From contig QKPN01000003.1 in the NCBI GenBank assembly GCA_003258405.1, positions 248,001 to 312,000 on the forward strand: 64,000 bases of DNA, given 5' to 3'. Position numbers and translations under genes: made by a program. The notes beneath the pieces were generated by a model. That model was not told the origin of the DNA. It made no database searches and worked only from the letters and a program-made list of their open reading frames with translations. Positions 25,743-34,605 of the stretch are shown here, one piece after another. The stretch's first letter is position 1. Each line of letters starts with the position of its first letter. The DNA is from Rhodobacteraceae bacterium DSL-40. Its GTDB lineage: Bacteria > Pseudomonadota > Alphaproteobacteria > Rhodobacterales > Rhodobacteraceae.

Positions 25743-26053
25743 GATTGATTCTTCCTCCCCCCTGCCTTGAACACCCCCCCGTTTCAAGACCAAACCTGTC
25801 CACCGTTTCTGTGGATAAGTGTGTTGGAAACTTGTCAGTGAACGGCATTTTCCCTTCTTTGTAAGGCCGTTTCAAGGTTTGGTTAAAATTTAGGCAATTA
25901 TGCAAGATACTGATTTTGCTTGGTATTTCTTATTTCAATTCGTAAAATTATGGAATCATTGAAAGAATCAAAACACATTTATGACGCCGCTCCGGGGGGT
26001 GGAAAAGTCAAGCTGACGGCCGGGGAATCGCGGGAAAATTCCCTCTCGACAAC
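25743..26053. other. AT-rich intergenic region upstream of uvrC
   Basis: About 310 bases without a gene. Positions 25840-25990 are exceptionally AT-rich for this replicon. The 5' flank holds a perfect DnaA box (see separate entry). The region probably contains the uvrC promoter and the 3' end signals of the SDR operon. No open frame here has a ribosome site or family resemblance. Confidence 0.6.
25810..25818 (-). promoter_or_regulatory. DnaA-box match (TTATCCACA on the minus strand)
   Basis: TGTGGATAA on the plus strand is the exact reverse of the consensus DnaA box. It stands next to an AT-rich tract about 70 bases upstream of uvrC. I see only one perfect copy, so a replication origin is not supported; DnaA control of uvrC or chance are the alternatives. 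Confidence 0.4.
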
Positions 26054-26842
26054 CTATTCCACACCCAATACATCGGGCGTCCGCCACGCCAGATGCTGGC
26101 CACCGTCGATGCAGAGGAGCTGTCCCGTGAGCCCCGGTGCATCGAGGATATACGCAAGTGCAGCACAGATCTCCTCGGGGCTGGCGCCCCGGCCGAGGAT
26201 CGTTGCATTGCGCTGAGCCGCGAAATGCGGCTCCGACTGGCGCGTGCCCCGAAGCGTCGGGCCGGGACCGATCGCGTTCACGCGAATGTCGGGGGCAAGG
26301 CCCTGCGCGGCCGTACGGGTGAGGGTCCAGAGCCCTGCCTTGGCTATCGTATAGGTTGAGAATTCCGGGGTGAGTTTCAGCACCCGCTGATCGACCATGT
26401 TGACGATGCAGGCCGAGGCCACCGGCTCGCCCGCCGCGTCGCGGGCGCCTTTGGGCGCCTGGGCGGCGAAGGCCTGCATGAGCTCGAAGGGCGCGCGGAG
26501 GTTGGAGCCCAGGTGCCGGTCCCAGCTTTCCCAGGTCGCGGTGGCGAGCGTGTCATGCTCGAAGATCGAGGCGTTGTTGACGAGCACCGTCAGCGGCCGT
26601 CCGAGGTGCGCGGCGGCCTCCGGCACCAGCCGCGCCGTCGCCTCGCGGTCGAGCAGGTCGGCGGGCAGCACCACGGCGCGCACGCCTTCGGCCGCGGTGA
26701 TCTCGGCGGCGAGCGCGTCGGCATCCTCGCGGCTCGCATTGCAGTGGATCGCGACATCGAGCCCGCGGGCGGCGAGCGTGCGGACCATTGCCGCGCCGAG
26801 GCGGCGGCCGCCGCCGGTGACGAGTGCGGCCCCCTGTCTCAT
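26054..26842 (-). CDS. SDR-family oxidoreductase, pteridine-reductase/FolM-like
   Basis: A 262-residue short-chain dehydrogenase with the NAD(P)-binding TGGGRRLG (residues about 9-16), VNNAS and the catalytic YTIAK near residue 168. The position normally held by the catalytic Ser reads NMVDQR, with Asp as in pteridine reductase PTR1 and FolM dihydromonapterin reductase. TGxxRR(L/I)G also fits NADPH-preferring members. So reduction of a pteridine is the best guess; other substrates are possible. Its ATG overlaps the stop of the upstream exchanger gene as ATGA, making it the last gene of a four-gene coupled operon. Confidence 0.85.
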   Translation of the reverse strand: MRQGAALVTGGGRRLGAAMVRTLAARGLDVAIHCNASREDADALAAEITAAEGVRAVVLPADLLDREATARLVPEAAAHLGRPLTVLVNNASIFEHDTLATATWESWDRHLGSNLRAPFELMQAFAAQAPKGARDAAGEPVASACIVNMVDQRVLKLTPEFSTYTIAKAGLWTLTRTAAQGLAPDIRVNAIGPGPTLRGTRQSEPHFAAQRNATILGRGASPEEICAALAYILDAPGLTGQLLCIDGGQHLAWRTPDVLGVE

Positions 26843-27789
26843 GCGCTGCCTCCCGCATGGCTGAAGAGCAGCGCGTAATAGGCGGCATATATCACGAGGA
26901 AGGCGATCCCCGCCATGCGCCCGATCGGCCGGTGCCGGAGGATGAAGGGCGCGAGCAGCAGCGAGGCCCCGAGCATCACCCAGAGATCGCGGGTCAGGAA
27001 CTCCTCGCCGACCGGCAGCGGCCCGAAGAGGCTGGTGATGCCGAGGATCGCGAGGATGTTGAAGAGGTTCGAGCCGAGCACATTGCCCATGGCGACATCG
27101 GCGTGCCGGCGGACGGCGGCCATCACCGTGGTGGCGAGCTCCGGCAGCGAGGTGCCGACGGCGACGAGGGTGAGGCCGATCACCGCCTCGGAGATGCCGA
27201 GGGCCCGCGCGATCCCCACCGCGCCGTCGATGAGCAGGCTCGCGCCAAGCGGCAGGCCCACGAGGCCGAGCGCGAGGGCTCCGGCGATCTTCCAGCCGGC
27301 CATGGGCGTGAAATGCTCGCTCACCTCTTCGGCGACATGCGAGGGGTCGCGGCGCGCCTCGCGCACCATGTCGAAGAGCACGAAGGCGAGGAAGCTCAGC
27401 AGCACCAGGGCATGGAAGTAGCCAAGCGGCCCGAAGGCGCAGAGCAGGATGAGCAGCACGGAGGCCGCGAGCATGATGGCGAAGTTGCGCGATGTGCCGG
27501 GCCCCGAGGGCGGCACCGTCGCCATCACCGCAGGCACGCCGAGCACCAGCAACACATTGGTGATGTTGCTCCCGACCACGTTCCCGAGCGCGATGGCGGG
27601 CGCCCCCGAGAGGGTCGCGTCGATGCTGACGAGCAGTTCGGGCAACGAGGTGCCGAAGGCGACGATGGTAAGCCCCACAACCATCGTGGGCACGCCGAGC
27701 CGCAGGCTGAGGGCGACGGCCCCACGCACGAGCAGGTCGCCGGCGAAGATGAGGATCACCAGACCGGCGAGCGCTTGGACGATTTCCAT
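26839..27789 (-). CDS. Calcium/sodium antiporter, YrbG-like
   Basis: A 316-residue membrane exchanger with the two inverted Na+/Ca2+ exchanger repeats: GTSLPELLVSIDATLSGAPAIALGN (alpha-1, cited here as GTSLPELLVS and ALGNVVGSN) and VGTSLPELATTVMAA with AMGNVLGSNLFN (alpha-2). Both repeats keep the ion-binding Glu and Asn. About ten hydrophobic helices are visible. It begins 18 bases after the zinc-ribbon gene and is coupled to the SDR gene. The length is typical of bacterial CaCA proteins. The physiological ion is assumed from the family. Confidence 0.92.
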   Translation of the reverse strand: MEIVQALAGLVILIFAGDLLVRGAVALSLRLGVPTMVVGLTIVAFGTSLPELLVSIDATLSGAPAIALGNVVGSNITNVLLVLGVPAVMATVPPSGPGTSRNFAIMLAASVLLILLCAFGPLGYFHALVLLSFLAFVLFDMVREARRDPSHVAEEVSEHFTPMAGWKIAGALALGLVGLPLGASLLIDGAVGIARALGISEAVIGLTLVAVGTSLPELATTVMAAVRRHADVAMGNVLGSNLFNILAILGITSLFGPLPVGEEFLTRDLWVMLGASLLLAPFILRHRPIGRMAGIAFLVIYAAYYALLFSHAGGSA

Positions 27790-27807
27790 GGGGTATGTGG
27801 CCTCTCG

Positions 27808-28026
27808 TTAGCCGTTTGCCTTGGGGTCTTTCGCGGGATCCTCCGCCGGGAGGCTGCAGGTGCAGGGGCCGCCGCCGATGAGATAGGTGCCGCATTTCGG
27901 GCATTTGCGCGCCGTCGCGATCGGCGGCCCGGCGGACTTGCGCCCGACCTTGCGGGGCCGCGTCCACTTGCCGGCAAGGCCGATCAGCGCCATCAGCAGC
28001 AGGAACAGGAAGACGGCGCGGATCAT
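27808..28026 (-). CDS. Small membrane-anchored zinc-ribbon protein
   Basis: A 72-residue protein. Residues 2-18 form one hydrophobic helix (IRAVFLFLLLMALIGLA), then a basic linker, then a four-cysteine ribbon CPKCGTYLIGGGPCTC (residues about 42-57) likely to bind zinc. The ATG overlaps the stop of the S49 peptidase gene by four bases. Small proteins of this type are conserved but uncharacterised; coupling to the peptidase hints at joint action at the membrane, which is inference. Confidence 0.8.
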   Translation of the reverse strand: MIRAVFLFLLLMALIGLAGKWTRPRKVGRKSAGPPIATARKCPKCGTYLIGGGPCTCSLPAEDPAKDPKANG

Positions 28027-28853
28027 CGTGGCGCCTGCAGCCCGAAGCGCGACCAGAGCAGGTGCTCCTCGGCGCCGGCGAGCGCCTCGCCCAGCACCTC
28101 GGCCGCACCGGGCAGGCCGAGGCGGCGGATCAGCGGCCGGCGGGCCTTGAGCACGTTGAACCGGATCTTGTCGCCGTAGCGGGCGCGCATTACCGGAACG
28201 AGATGGCCGATGCCATCGGCAAGCCCGGCCTCGACACCGCCCTGCCCGACCCAGATGTCGCCGGTGAAGAGCCCTTCGCCCTTGAGCTTCGCGCCGCGGC
28301 GGGCCTCGACCTGGGCGATGAAGGCGTCATGGATGACCTTCTGGAGCTGCTCGAGCCGGGCGACATCCTCGGGGCGCTCGGGGCGGAACGGATCGAGCAG
28401 GCTCTTGTCCTCGCCCTGGGTGTGCACGCGCCGCTCGATGCCGTGGCGGGCGAGAAATTCCGGAAAGCCGAAGGAGGCGGAGATGACGCCGATCGAGCCG
28501 ACGATCGAGCTTGCGTCGACATGGATGTCATCGGCGGCGGTGGCGAGCCAGTAGCCGCCCGAGGCCGCGACATCCTCGACGAAGGCGTGCACCGGCAGTT
28601 TCTTCTCCTCGGCGAGCCTGCGGATGCGCGCGGCGATGAGGCTCGACTGCGCCGGGCTGCCACCGGGAGAGTTGATGACCAGCGCGACCGCGACGGGCCT
28701 GCCCTTGCTGAAGGCCGCCTCGATCAGCGGTGCGAGGCCCGCATCGCTGAGCGCGGGGCCGCCAAGGCGTCCGGCTCCGCCGATCGCGCCTTCGAGGCGG
28801 AGGACGGAGATGCCGGGGCGGCGGAATCGGGAGAGGAAGCTCGGTTTTGCCAT
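28023..28853 (-). CDS. S49-family signal peptide peptidase, SppA/SohB-like
   Basis: A 276-residue single-domain S49 protease, the short type that cleaves signal peptides or envelope proteins. The Ser nucleophile is in VAASGGYWLATAADDI (residues about 112-127) and the general-base Lys side is represented by SSIVGSIGVISASFG. The start MAKPSFLSRFRRPG is chosen because the upstream in-frame extension lacks homology. There is no strong N-terminal membrane helix, unlike full SppA. It opens the operon with the zinc ribbon, exchanger and SDR genes. Confidence 0.9.
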   Translation of the reverse strand: MAKPSFLSRFRRPGISVLRLEGAIGGAGRLGGPALSDAGLAPLIEAAFSKGRPVAVALVINSPGGSPAQSSLIAARIRRLAEEKKLPVHAFVEDVAASGGYWLATAADDIHVDASSIVGSIGVISASFGFPEFLARHGIERRVHTQGEDKSLLDPFRPERPEDVARLEQLQKVIHDAFIAQVEARRGAKLKGEGLFTGDIWVGQGGVEAGLADGIGHLVPVMRARYGDKIRFNVLKARRPLIRRLGLPGAAEVLGEALAGAEEHLLWSRFGLQAPR

Positions 28854-29231
28854 TGCCTTTCGATGTAGGCGAGGCATGGGGGGCAGACAAGGGCGCGCAG
28901 CCAAGGCCATGCGCGGCGGGCGCATTTCGCGGATTCCGGGTCACGGATGGGAATATGGCGCGATCCGGGGCCGGGCACCGCCCGCGGCGCGCCCGATCTG
29001 TCCCGCCTCTTGCGTCCTGCCGACCCGATGGAGGCCGCGGGGCCTTGCCCGGGACCCCTTCCCTTGCCGGGGATCTCTGCCTGAGCACGGGCGGCTGTGC
29101 CGGAGTTCTTCGGGTGTCTGAGAGAAATCGTCTCCGGCGCCTTGCAGCCGCTTTCGACCATTTTCACGGACGCGCCGCCTGCGATCGCAAGCCCCCCCCC
29201 TGCTGAAGTCCCCGCCCCGAAGGAGATCGCA
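28854..29231. other. Divergent intergenic region, sppA / sulfatase relic
   Basis: 378 bases with no supported gene. It presumably holds the leftward sppA-operon promoter and a rightward promoter for the decayed sulfatase gene. The only sharp features are a run of nine C near 29195 and AAGGAG nine bases before the relic's ATG. Confidence 0.5.
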
Positions 29232-29851
29232 ATGACAGGATCAGGACGACACCCCGCCCGGCCTTTCACCTTCGTGGCGCTGGCGGCGGGGACGGGCGCG
29301 GCCGTTCGGGCCCAGGAAACCGAAGCCACCCCTCCGCCGAACATCCTCGTCATCTGGGGCGACGCCCTGGAGATGTGGAACATCCCGGCCTATCACCGCG
29401 GGAGGATGGCGGGTGAGACACCCGACATCGACCGGATCGCCGAGGAGGGCATGCTCTTCATGGACCAACATGCCCAGGCATCCTCACCCAGACCGGCCCC
29501 TCCGACCGCAAGGAGATCCTCTTCTTCACGGAGACCACGTCCCACGGGCTGCGCTTCGGGGAATGGACGTTCCTCTTCACCAGCCAGGACAGGTGGCTCA
29601 ACGGCCCGCACTACGAGTTGACCTCGCCGCCGATCACCCGCCTCGACCTCGATCCCGTCGAGCGGTTCCATGAGGCGCGCGGGTTCGACGAGTGGCAGGA
29701 GCACCGCTCCCGGGCGATCGGCCCGGCGCTGGGGCCGGGGAACCGGTTCGTGGCCTCGTTCGAGGAGTTCCCGCCGCGGATCGCGAGCTTCCGGGCCTCG
29801 GTCGAGGACATGTCGCGGCAGATCATGGCGGCGGCCCCGGCTCCGCAGTGA
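29232..29851 (+). pseudogene. Arylsulfatase relic with large internal deletion and frameshift
   Basis: Two pieces of one sulfatase are joined out of frame. The 5' piece starts at an ATG with AAGGAG and keeps the signal peptide, NILVIWGD and TPDIDRIAEEGMLFMDQHAQAS, the usual start of the catalytic domain (cited as NILVIWGD and IDRIAEEGMLF). The frame then shifts within CAGGCATCCTCACC near 29478-29490. Frame +3 (to the stop at 29851) encodes the C-terminal region, including LTQTGPSDRKEILFFTE, FGEWTFLFTSQD and DPVERFHEARGFDEWQEHRS. The central part, including the formylglycine Cys motif and most metal ligands, is gone, so it cannot be active. Intact relatives are about 500 residues or more. Confidence 0.88.
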
Positions 29852-29972
29852 GCGCTCGCCGGAATGGGCGCCGCAGAGGCGGCATTCCCCCGGGGCGGCG
29901 CGCTCCGGCAGGGTGCTGCGAGGCTGTCCGTTTCCCGGGCCGCTCTCGGGCGGTGGGGCGCCCCCCGTGGCC

Positions 29973-29992
29973 GCGCGCCCGGCAGGGCGCGC
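29973..29992 (-). terminator. GC hairpin at the end of the bet operon
   Basis: Perfect eight-base arms GCGCGCCC/GGGCGCGC with loop GGCA lie just after the betA stop on the leftward strand. No T-run follows. Confidence 0.45.
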
Positions 29993-30001
29993 GCGCCTCC
30001 C

Positions 30002-31648
30002 TCAGCGGTCGCTTTCGCGCCAGCGGGGGTTGATCCAGGGGCCGCGGGTCTCGGGCGCGAGCGGTGTGCGGCCGAGGATGTGGTCGGAGGCCTTCTCGCC
30101 CACCATGATCGAGGGCGCGTTGAGATTGCCGTTGGTGATCTGCGGAAAGATCGAGCTGTCGGCGACGCGCAGCCCCTCGACGCCGATCACCCGGCATTCG
30201 GGATCGACCACCGCCATCGGATCGTCCGCCGCCCCCATCCGCGCGGTGCCGCAGGGGTGATAGGCGCTCTCGACATGCTCCTTGAGGAAGGCGTCGAGCT
30301 CGTCATCGCTCCGGACCCCGGCGCCCGGCTGGATCTCGTCACCGGCATAGGGCCCGAAGGCGGGCTGGGCGAAGAGTTCGCGGGTGAGCCGGATGCAGCG
30401 GCGGAAATCGCGCCAGTCCTCTTCGGTGGACATATAGTTGAAGAGGATCTTCGGGGCTTCTCTCGGATCGGCCGAGGCGAGCGTGACGCTGCCGCGGGAC
30501 GGCGAGCGCATCGGGCCGACATGGGCCTGGAAGCCGTGCCCCTTCACCGCCGACTGGCCGTCGTAGCGCACGGCGAGCGGCAGGAAGTGATACTGGATGT
30601 CGGGGTATTCGACACCCGGCGCCGAGCGGACGAAGGCCGCGCTCTCGAACTGGTTCGAGGTGCCGAGGCCCACCTTGGCGAGCAGCCACTGCAGGCCGAT
30701 CCGCGCCATGGCGGGGTAGTTGTACTGGCTGTAGAGCGTCACCGGCTTGAGGCTCTTCATCTGGAAATAGATCTCCAGATGGTCCTGGAGGTTCGCCCCC
30801 ACGCCCGGCCGGTCGGCCAGCACCGGGATCCCGTGCGTGGCAAGCTCCGCCCCCGGGCCGATGCCCGAGAGCTTCAGGAGCTTCGGCGAATTGATGGAGG
30901 AGGCCGACAGGATCACCTCGTTGCGCGCCCGGATCACCTCGCGGCCCTCGCCCTTCGCGACCTCGACGCCGCGCGCGCGGCCCTCCTCGATCACCACGCG
31001 GAGCGCGAGACCGTTCACCACCGTGACATTGCCGCGCCGGAGCGCGGGCCGGAGATAGGCGTTCGCCACAGACCAGCGCCGGCCGCGCCAGACGGTCTGC
31101 TCCATCGGGCCGAAGCCCTCCTGCTTCTCGCCGTTGTAGTCGAAGGTGAGCTCGAAGCCCGCCTGGGCGCCGGCCTCGACGAAGCTGTGGTAGAGCGGGT
31201 TGCGGCGCGGGCCGCGGGTGACGTGGAGCGGGCCGTCGGAGCCGCGCCAGTCGGAATGGCCGCCGTGCCAGCTTTCCATGCGGCGGAAATAGGGCTGCAC
31301 GTCGGCGCCCGCCCAGCCGGCCGCGCCCATCTCGGACCAGGTGTCGTAGTCGCGCATGTGGCCGCGGACATAGACCATGCCGTTGATCGAGGACGAGCCG
31401 CCCAGCACCTTGCCGCGCGGGCAGACGAGGCGGCGGCCGCCGAGATGCGGCTCGGGCTCGGACATGAAGCCCCAGTCATAGCGGGACATGTTCATCGGAT
31501 AGGAGAGCGCCGCGGGCATCTGGATGAACGGGCCCCAGTCGGTGCCGCCATGCTCGATGACGATCACCGAGCGGCCCGCCTCGCCGAGGCGGTAGGCGAT
31601 GGCTGCGCCGGCCGAACCGGACCCGACGATGACGTAATCTGCTTCCAT
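30002..31648 (-). CDS. betA: Choline dehydrogenase
   Basis: A 548-residue GMC-family flavoprotein that oxidises choline to betaine aldehyde (and further) at the membrane. The FAD motif [16 protein letters not shown] is at residues 7-22, [15 protein letters not shown] near 83-97, and the C-terminal active-site region contains HPCGTARMG near 460. The ATG follows AAAGGAGG and overlaps the stop of the GST gene (TGATG). It is the last gene of betI-betB-gst-betA; the usual arrangement puts betA next to betB. Confidence 0.95.
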   Translation of the reverse strand: MEADYVIVGSGSAGAAIAYRLGEAGRSVIVIEHGGTDWGPFIQMPAALSYPMNMSRYDWGFMSEPEPHLGGRRLVCPRGKVLGGSSSINGMVYVRGHMRDYDTWSEMGAAGWAGADVQPYFRRMESWHGGHSDWRGSDGPLHVTRGPRRNPLYHSFVEAGAQAGFELTFDYNGEKQEGFGPMEQTVWRGRRWSVANAYLRPALRRGNVTVVNGLALRVVIEEGRARGVEVAKGEGREVIRARNEVILSASSINSPKLLKLSGIGPGAELATHGIPVLADRPGVGANLQDHLEIYFQMKSLKPVTLYSQYNYPAMARIGLQWLLAKVGLGTSNQFESAAFVRSAPGVEYPDIQYHFLPLAVRYDGQSAVKGHGFQAHVGPMRSPSRGSVTLASADPREAPKILFNYMSTEEDWRDFRRCIRLTRELFAQPAFGPYAGDEIQPGAGVRSDDELDAFLKEHVESAYHPCGTARMGAADDPMAVVDPECRVIGVEGLRVADSSIFPQITNGNLNAPSIMVGEKASDHILGRTPLAPETRGPWINPRWRESDR

Positions 31649-32295
31649 CAGGAGGCCTCCTTTGCGCGGATCGGTTCCCAGGACACCATCACATGTTCGC
31701 GGTAGGCCGGGCGGGCCTGAAGCGTCGCGTAGTAGCGGGCAAGCGCGGGGCGCTCCCGGCGCGGGATTTCCACGGTGTAATAGCGGTAGAGGACATGGCC
31801 GATGACGATATCGGCCAGGGTGAAATCGGGGCCGAGGACATGAGGCCCCGCGCCGAGCTGTTGCTCGAGGATATCGAGAACCGGTTCGAGCCGGGCCAGC
31901 GCCGCCGCGACCGCCGCACTGTCGCGCCGGCTCGGCGGGATGCGGACGAGCTGCCAGAAGATCGGCATGTTGAAGCCCTGGGTGAGCGTCGTCTTGCCCC
32001 ACTCGGCCCACATGTCGATCGGCGCGCGGGCTGCCGGTTCTTCGGGCCAGAGGGCGCCCGCACCATAACGTGCCGCGAGGTAGCGCAGGATCGCGCAGCT
32101 TTCCCAGACCACCAGATCGCCGTCCCGGAGCACCGGGATCAGGCCGTTGGGGTTGAGCGCACGGAACTCCGGCGTCTCGAGCCCGCCGAAGGCATGGCCG
32201 AGATCCCGGCGTTCATGGGCGAGGCCGAGCTCGCCGATGAGCCACATCACCGGCTGGACGTTCGAAGACGTGGCACGGCCGTAGACTGTCAGCAT
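31648..32295 (-). CDS. Glutathione S-transferase family protein inside the bet operon
   Basis: A 215-residue GST. The N-terminal thioredoxin-like domain has [12 protein letters not shown] with a likely catalytic Ser near residue 10-11, NPNGLIPVL and [11 protein letters not shown] for glutathione binding. The C-terminal helical domain contains [16 protein letters not shown]. The ATG (MLTVYG) is supported by GGGAG seven bases upstream; a TTG two codons earlier is less likely. It lies 115 bases after betB and overlaps betA by one base, so it is probably co-transcribed with choline oxidation. Its substrate is unknown; an aldehyde-related role is only a guess. Confidence 0.88.
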   Translation of the reverse strand: MLTVYGRATSSNVQPVMWLIGELGLAHERRDLGHAFGGLETPEFRALNPNGLIPVLRDGDLVVWESCAILRYLAARYGAGALWPEEPAARAPIDMWAEWGKTTLTQGFNMPIFWQLVRIPPSRRDSAAVAAALARLEPVLDILEQQLGAGPHVLGPDFTLADIVIGHVLYRYYTVEIPRRERPALARYYATLQARPAYREHVMVSWEPIRAKEAS

Positions 32296-32410
32296 GGGCA
32301 ATCTCCCTGTCGTCTTTCCTGTCTCTTGCGTCCGGACCCGGAGGGGTTCCCCGTGCGGCCCGCGGGGGTGGCCCGCCGCCCCGGGAGGGGCCCGGCGGGC
32401 CGATGCCAGC

Positions 32411-33871
32411 TCAGTAGGGCGAGTCGACCGGGCCGAGGCCCACGTAGACCGATTTCACCTGGCTGTAGTGCTCGAGCGCGGCGCGGCCGTTCTCGCGCCC
32501 CAGCCCGCTCGCCTTCACGCCGCCGAAGGGCATCTCGACGGGGGTGAGGTTGTAGGCGTTGATCCAGAGCGTGCCGGCCTCGAGAGCGGCGGCCATGCGG
32601 TGGCCGCGGGCGAGATCGCGGGTGAAGACCCCGGCGGCGAGCCCGAAGGAGGTGGCATTCGCCCGCGCGACGGCTTCCGCCTCGGTGTCGAAGCCCAGCA
32701 CGCACATCACCGGGCCGAAGATCTCCTCGCGCGCGATGGTCATGTCGTCGGTGACCCCGGCAAAGACCGTCGGCGCGACAAAGAAGCCCGCCGCGCACCC
32801 CTCCGGCCGGAGCCGGGTGCCGCCGGTGACGAGCTCGGCGCCCTCCTCGCGGCCCCTGGCGATGTACTCCATGACCTTCTCGCCCTGCGCGTCCGAGACC
32901 AGCGGCCCCATCTGGGTTTCGGCATCCTTCGGGTCGCCGATGCGGATCGTTTCGGTCCGGGCCCTCAACCGCTCGAGGAAGGCGGGCAGCACCGAGTTCT
33001 GCACGAAGACACGGGTGCCGTTCGAGCAGATCTGGCCGGCGGAATAGAAGTTGCCGAGCATCGCGCCGCCGATGGCGCTGTCGAGATCGGCATCCTCGAA
33101 GACGACGATGGGCGATTTGCCCCCGAGTTCGAGCGTGACATGCTTCGTGCCCTCGGCCGCCGCGGCATAGACCTTGCCGCCGGTCGGCACAGAGCCGGTG
33201 ACGGAGATCTTGGCAATCTCGGGACGCGCGGAGAGGGCGGCGCCGACCGCGCCGCGGCCCTGCACGACGTTGAAGACGCCGGCGGGAAGGCCCGCCTCGA
33301 TGAAGATTTCCGCGAGCCGGAGCGCGCCGAGCGGCGTCACCTCCGAGGGCTTGAAGATCATCGCGTTGCCGCAGGCGAGCGCGGGCGCGGCCTTCCAGCA
33401 GGCGATCTGGCTCGGATAGTTCCAGGCGCCGATGCCGAGGCAGATCCCGAGCGGCTCGCGGCGGGTATAGGCGAAATCGCCGCCGAGCTCGATATGCTCG
33501 CCCGAAAGCCCCGCGGCGAGGCCCGCGAACCATTCCAGCGCATCGGCGCCCGAGGCCCAGTCGGCGACGCGGGTTTCCTGGATCGGCTTGCCGGTGTCGC
33601 GGGTCTCGAGCTCGGAGAGCTCCTCGTTGCGCGCGCGGATGAGCGCCGCGGCCCGGTGCAGGACACGGGCGCGCTCGGCGGGCGGCGTGGCGCGCCAGAG
33701 CGCGAACCCCGCGCGCGCGCTCGCGATCGCGGCGTCGATCACGGCCGGGGTCGCTTCATGGAGATCGGCGATCGTCTCGCCGGTGGCCGGGTCGAAGACC
33801 GCGAGCGGCGTGCCCGCAGCATCCTCGTGTGCAGCACCGGCGATGAAATGGGACGTGAATGTGTCGGTCAT
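32411..33871 (-). CDS. betB: Betaine aldehyde dehydrogenase
   Basis: A 486-residue NAD(P)-dependent aldehyde dehydrogenase that makes glycine betaine from betaine aldehyde. The active-site Glu lies in [12 protein letters not shown] (about residue 246) and the Cys in [13 protein letters not shown] (about 280). The substrate-type region [15 protein letters not shown] is characteristic of BetB. Its ATG overlaps the betI stop by four bases (ATGA), as in the classical bet operon. Confidence 0.96.
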   Translation of the reverse strand: MTDTFTSHFIAGAAHEDAAGTPLAVFDPATGETIADLHEATPAVIDAAIASARAGFALWRATPPAERARVLHRAAALIRARNEELSELETRDTGKPIQETRVADWASGADALEWFAGLAAGLSGEHIELGGDFAYTRREPLGICLGIGAWNYPSQIACWKAAPALACGNAMIFKPSEVTPLGALRLAEIFIEAGLPAGVFNVVQGRGAVGAALSARPEIAKISVTGSVPTGGKVYAAAAEGTKHVTLELGGKSPIVVFEDADLDSAIGGAMLGNFYSAGQICSNGTRVFVQNSVLPAFLERLRARTETIRIGDPKDAETQMGPLVSDAQGEKVMEYIARGREEGAELVTGGTRLRPEGCAAGFFVAPTVFAGVTDDMTIAREEIFGPVMCVLGFDTEAEAVARANATSFGLAAGVFTRDLARGHRMAAALEAGTLWINAYNLTPVEMPFGGVKASGLGRENGRAALEHYSQVKSVYVGLGPVDSPY

Positions 33872-34458
33872 GGCGTCACCTCCGAAAGTTCGAGTGTGGC
33901 GAAACGTTCCACCATCGCGATGGCGGCGGCGGGGTCGGTCGGGGTGGGGCTCAGCGCCTCGCGCAGGTAGACCCCGTCGATATAGGCGCCGAGGCCGCAG
34001 GCGATCCGGCGGGCCTCGGCGGCCGGGGCAATGCCCTTCAGCGCATGGGTGAGATTGCTTTCGAGGCGGCGATGGTAGATCCGGAGCAGCCGCGCCGCGC
34101 CGGGCGAGGAGAGCGCCCAGGCATAGAAGGTGAGCCAGGCGCTGATCGTTGCGTGATGGAACTGCTCGGGGCCGAAGCTCGCCCGGATCGTCGCGGAGAG
34201 CCGCGCGCGGGGGCCTTCGGCCTCGTGCATCGCCCCGACCACGTTGAGACGGAACTCGGCGAGCAGGTGCCGCATCGTCGCGAGGATCAGATCGTCCTTG
34301 CCGCCGAAGTAGTGGTGGGCGAGCGCGGAGGACACCCCCGCGCGCCGGGCGATCTGCGCCACCGTCACCTCGAGCGTGCCACGCTCGGCGATCTCGCCCA
34401 GCGCGGCGCCGATCAGCGCCCTCTTGCGAAGCTCCGCCTTGCCGATTCTCGGGGACAT
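33868..34458 (-). CDS. betI: Choline-responsive repressor BetI
   Basis: A 196-residue TetR-family repressor with the helix-turn-helix [24 protein letters not shown] (cited as [20 protein letters not shown]), nearly invariant in BetI. Choline releases it from the bet promoter. A perfect inverted repeat of the BetI type lies 18 bases upstream of the start, between it and the divergent choX gene. The gene leads betI-betB-gst-betA. Confidence 0.95.
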   Translation of the reverse strand: MSPRIGKAELRKRALIGAALGEIAERGTLEVTVAQIARRAGVSSALAHHYFGGKDDLILATMRHLLAEFRLNVVGAMHEAEGPRARLSATIRASFGPEQFHHATISAWLTFYAWALSSPGAARLLRIYHRRLESNLTHALKGIAPAAEARRIACGLGAYIDGVYLREALSPTPTDPAAAIAMVERFATLELSEVTP

Positions 34459-34476
34459 TTCATTTCCGTCACATTG

Positions 34477-34496
34477 TTGATTGACTAATCAATCAA
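34477..34496. promoter_or_regulatory. BetI operator
   Basis: TTGATTGA-CTAA-TCAATCAA, a perfect eight-base inverted repeat with a four-base spacer. It lies between divergent betI and choX and closely resembles known BetI sites, so it probably controls both choline oxidation and uptake. Confidence 0.85.
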
Positions 34497-34605
34497 TAAA
34501 GGTTTCACTTGCAAGCGTCAACATAATCAAGCGACCTTGCAGCCAGATCGTCCGCCTCGTGGCCGCCGCCCGGACGAACGAGGTTGCGACAACAGAGGGG
34601 ACAAG

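Noticed and set aside
25743-26053. Replication origin upstream of uvrC
   Set aside because: Only one perfect DnaA box is visible and none of the usual origin-flanking genes is nearby.
28854-29231. Open frames running into the sulfatase relic from upstream
   Set aside because: The ribosome site and signal peptide place the original start at 29232; upstream codons have no protein-like features.
29232-29851. Choline sulfatase (betC) belonging to the bet operon
   Set aside because: It is on the opposite strand and its remaining segments resemble the arylsulfatase type rather than choline sulfatase.
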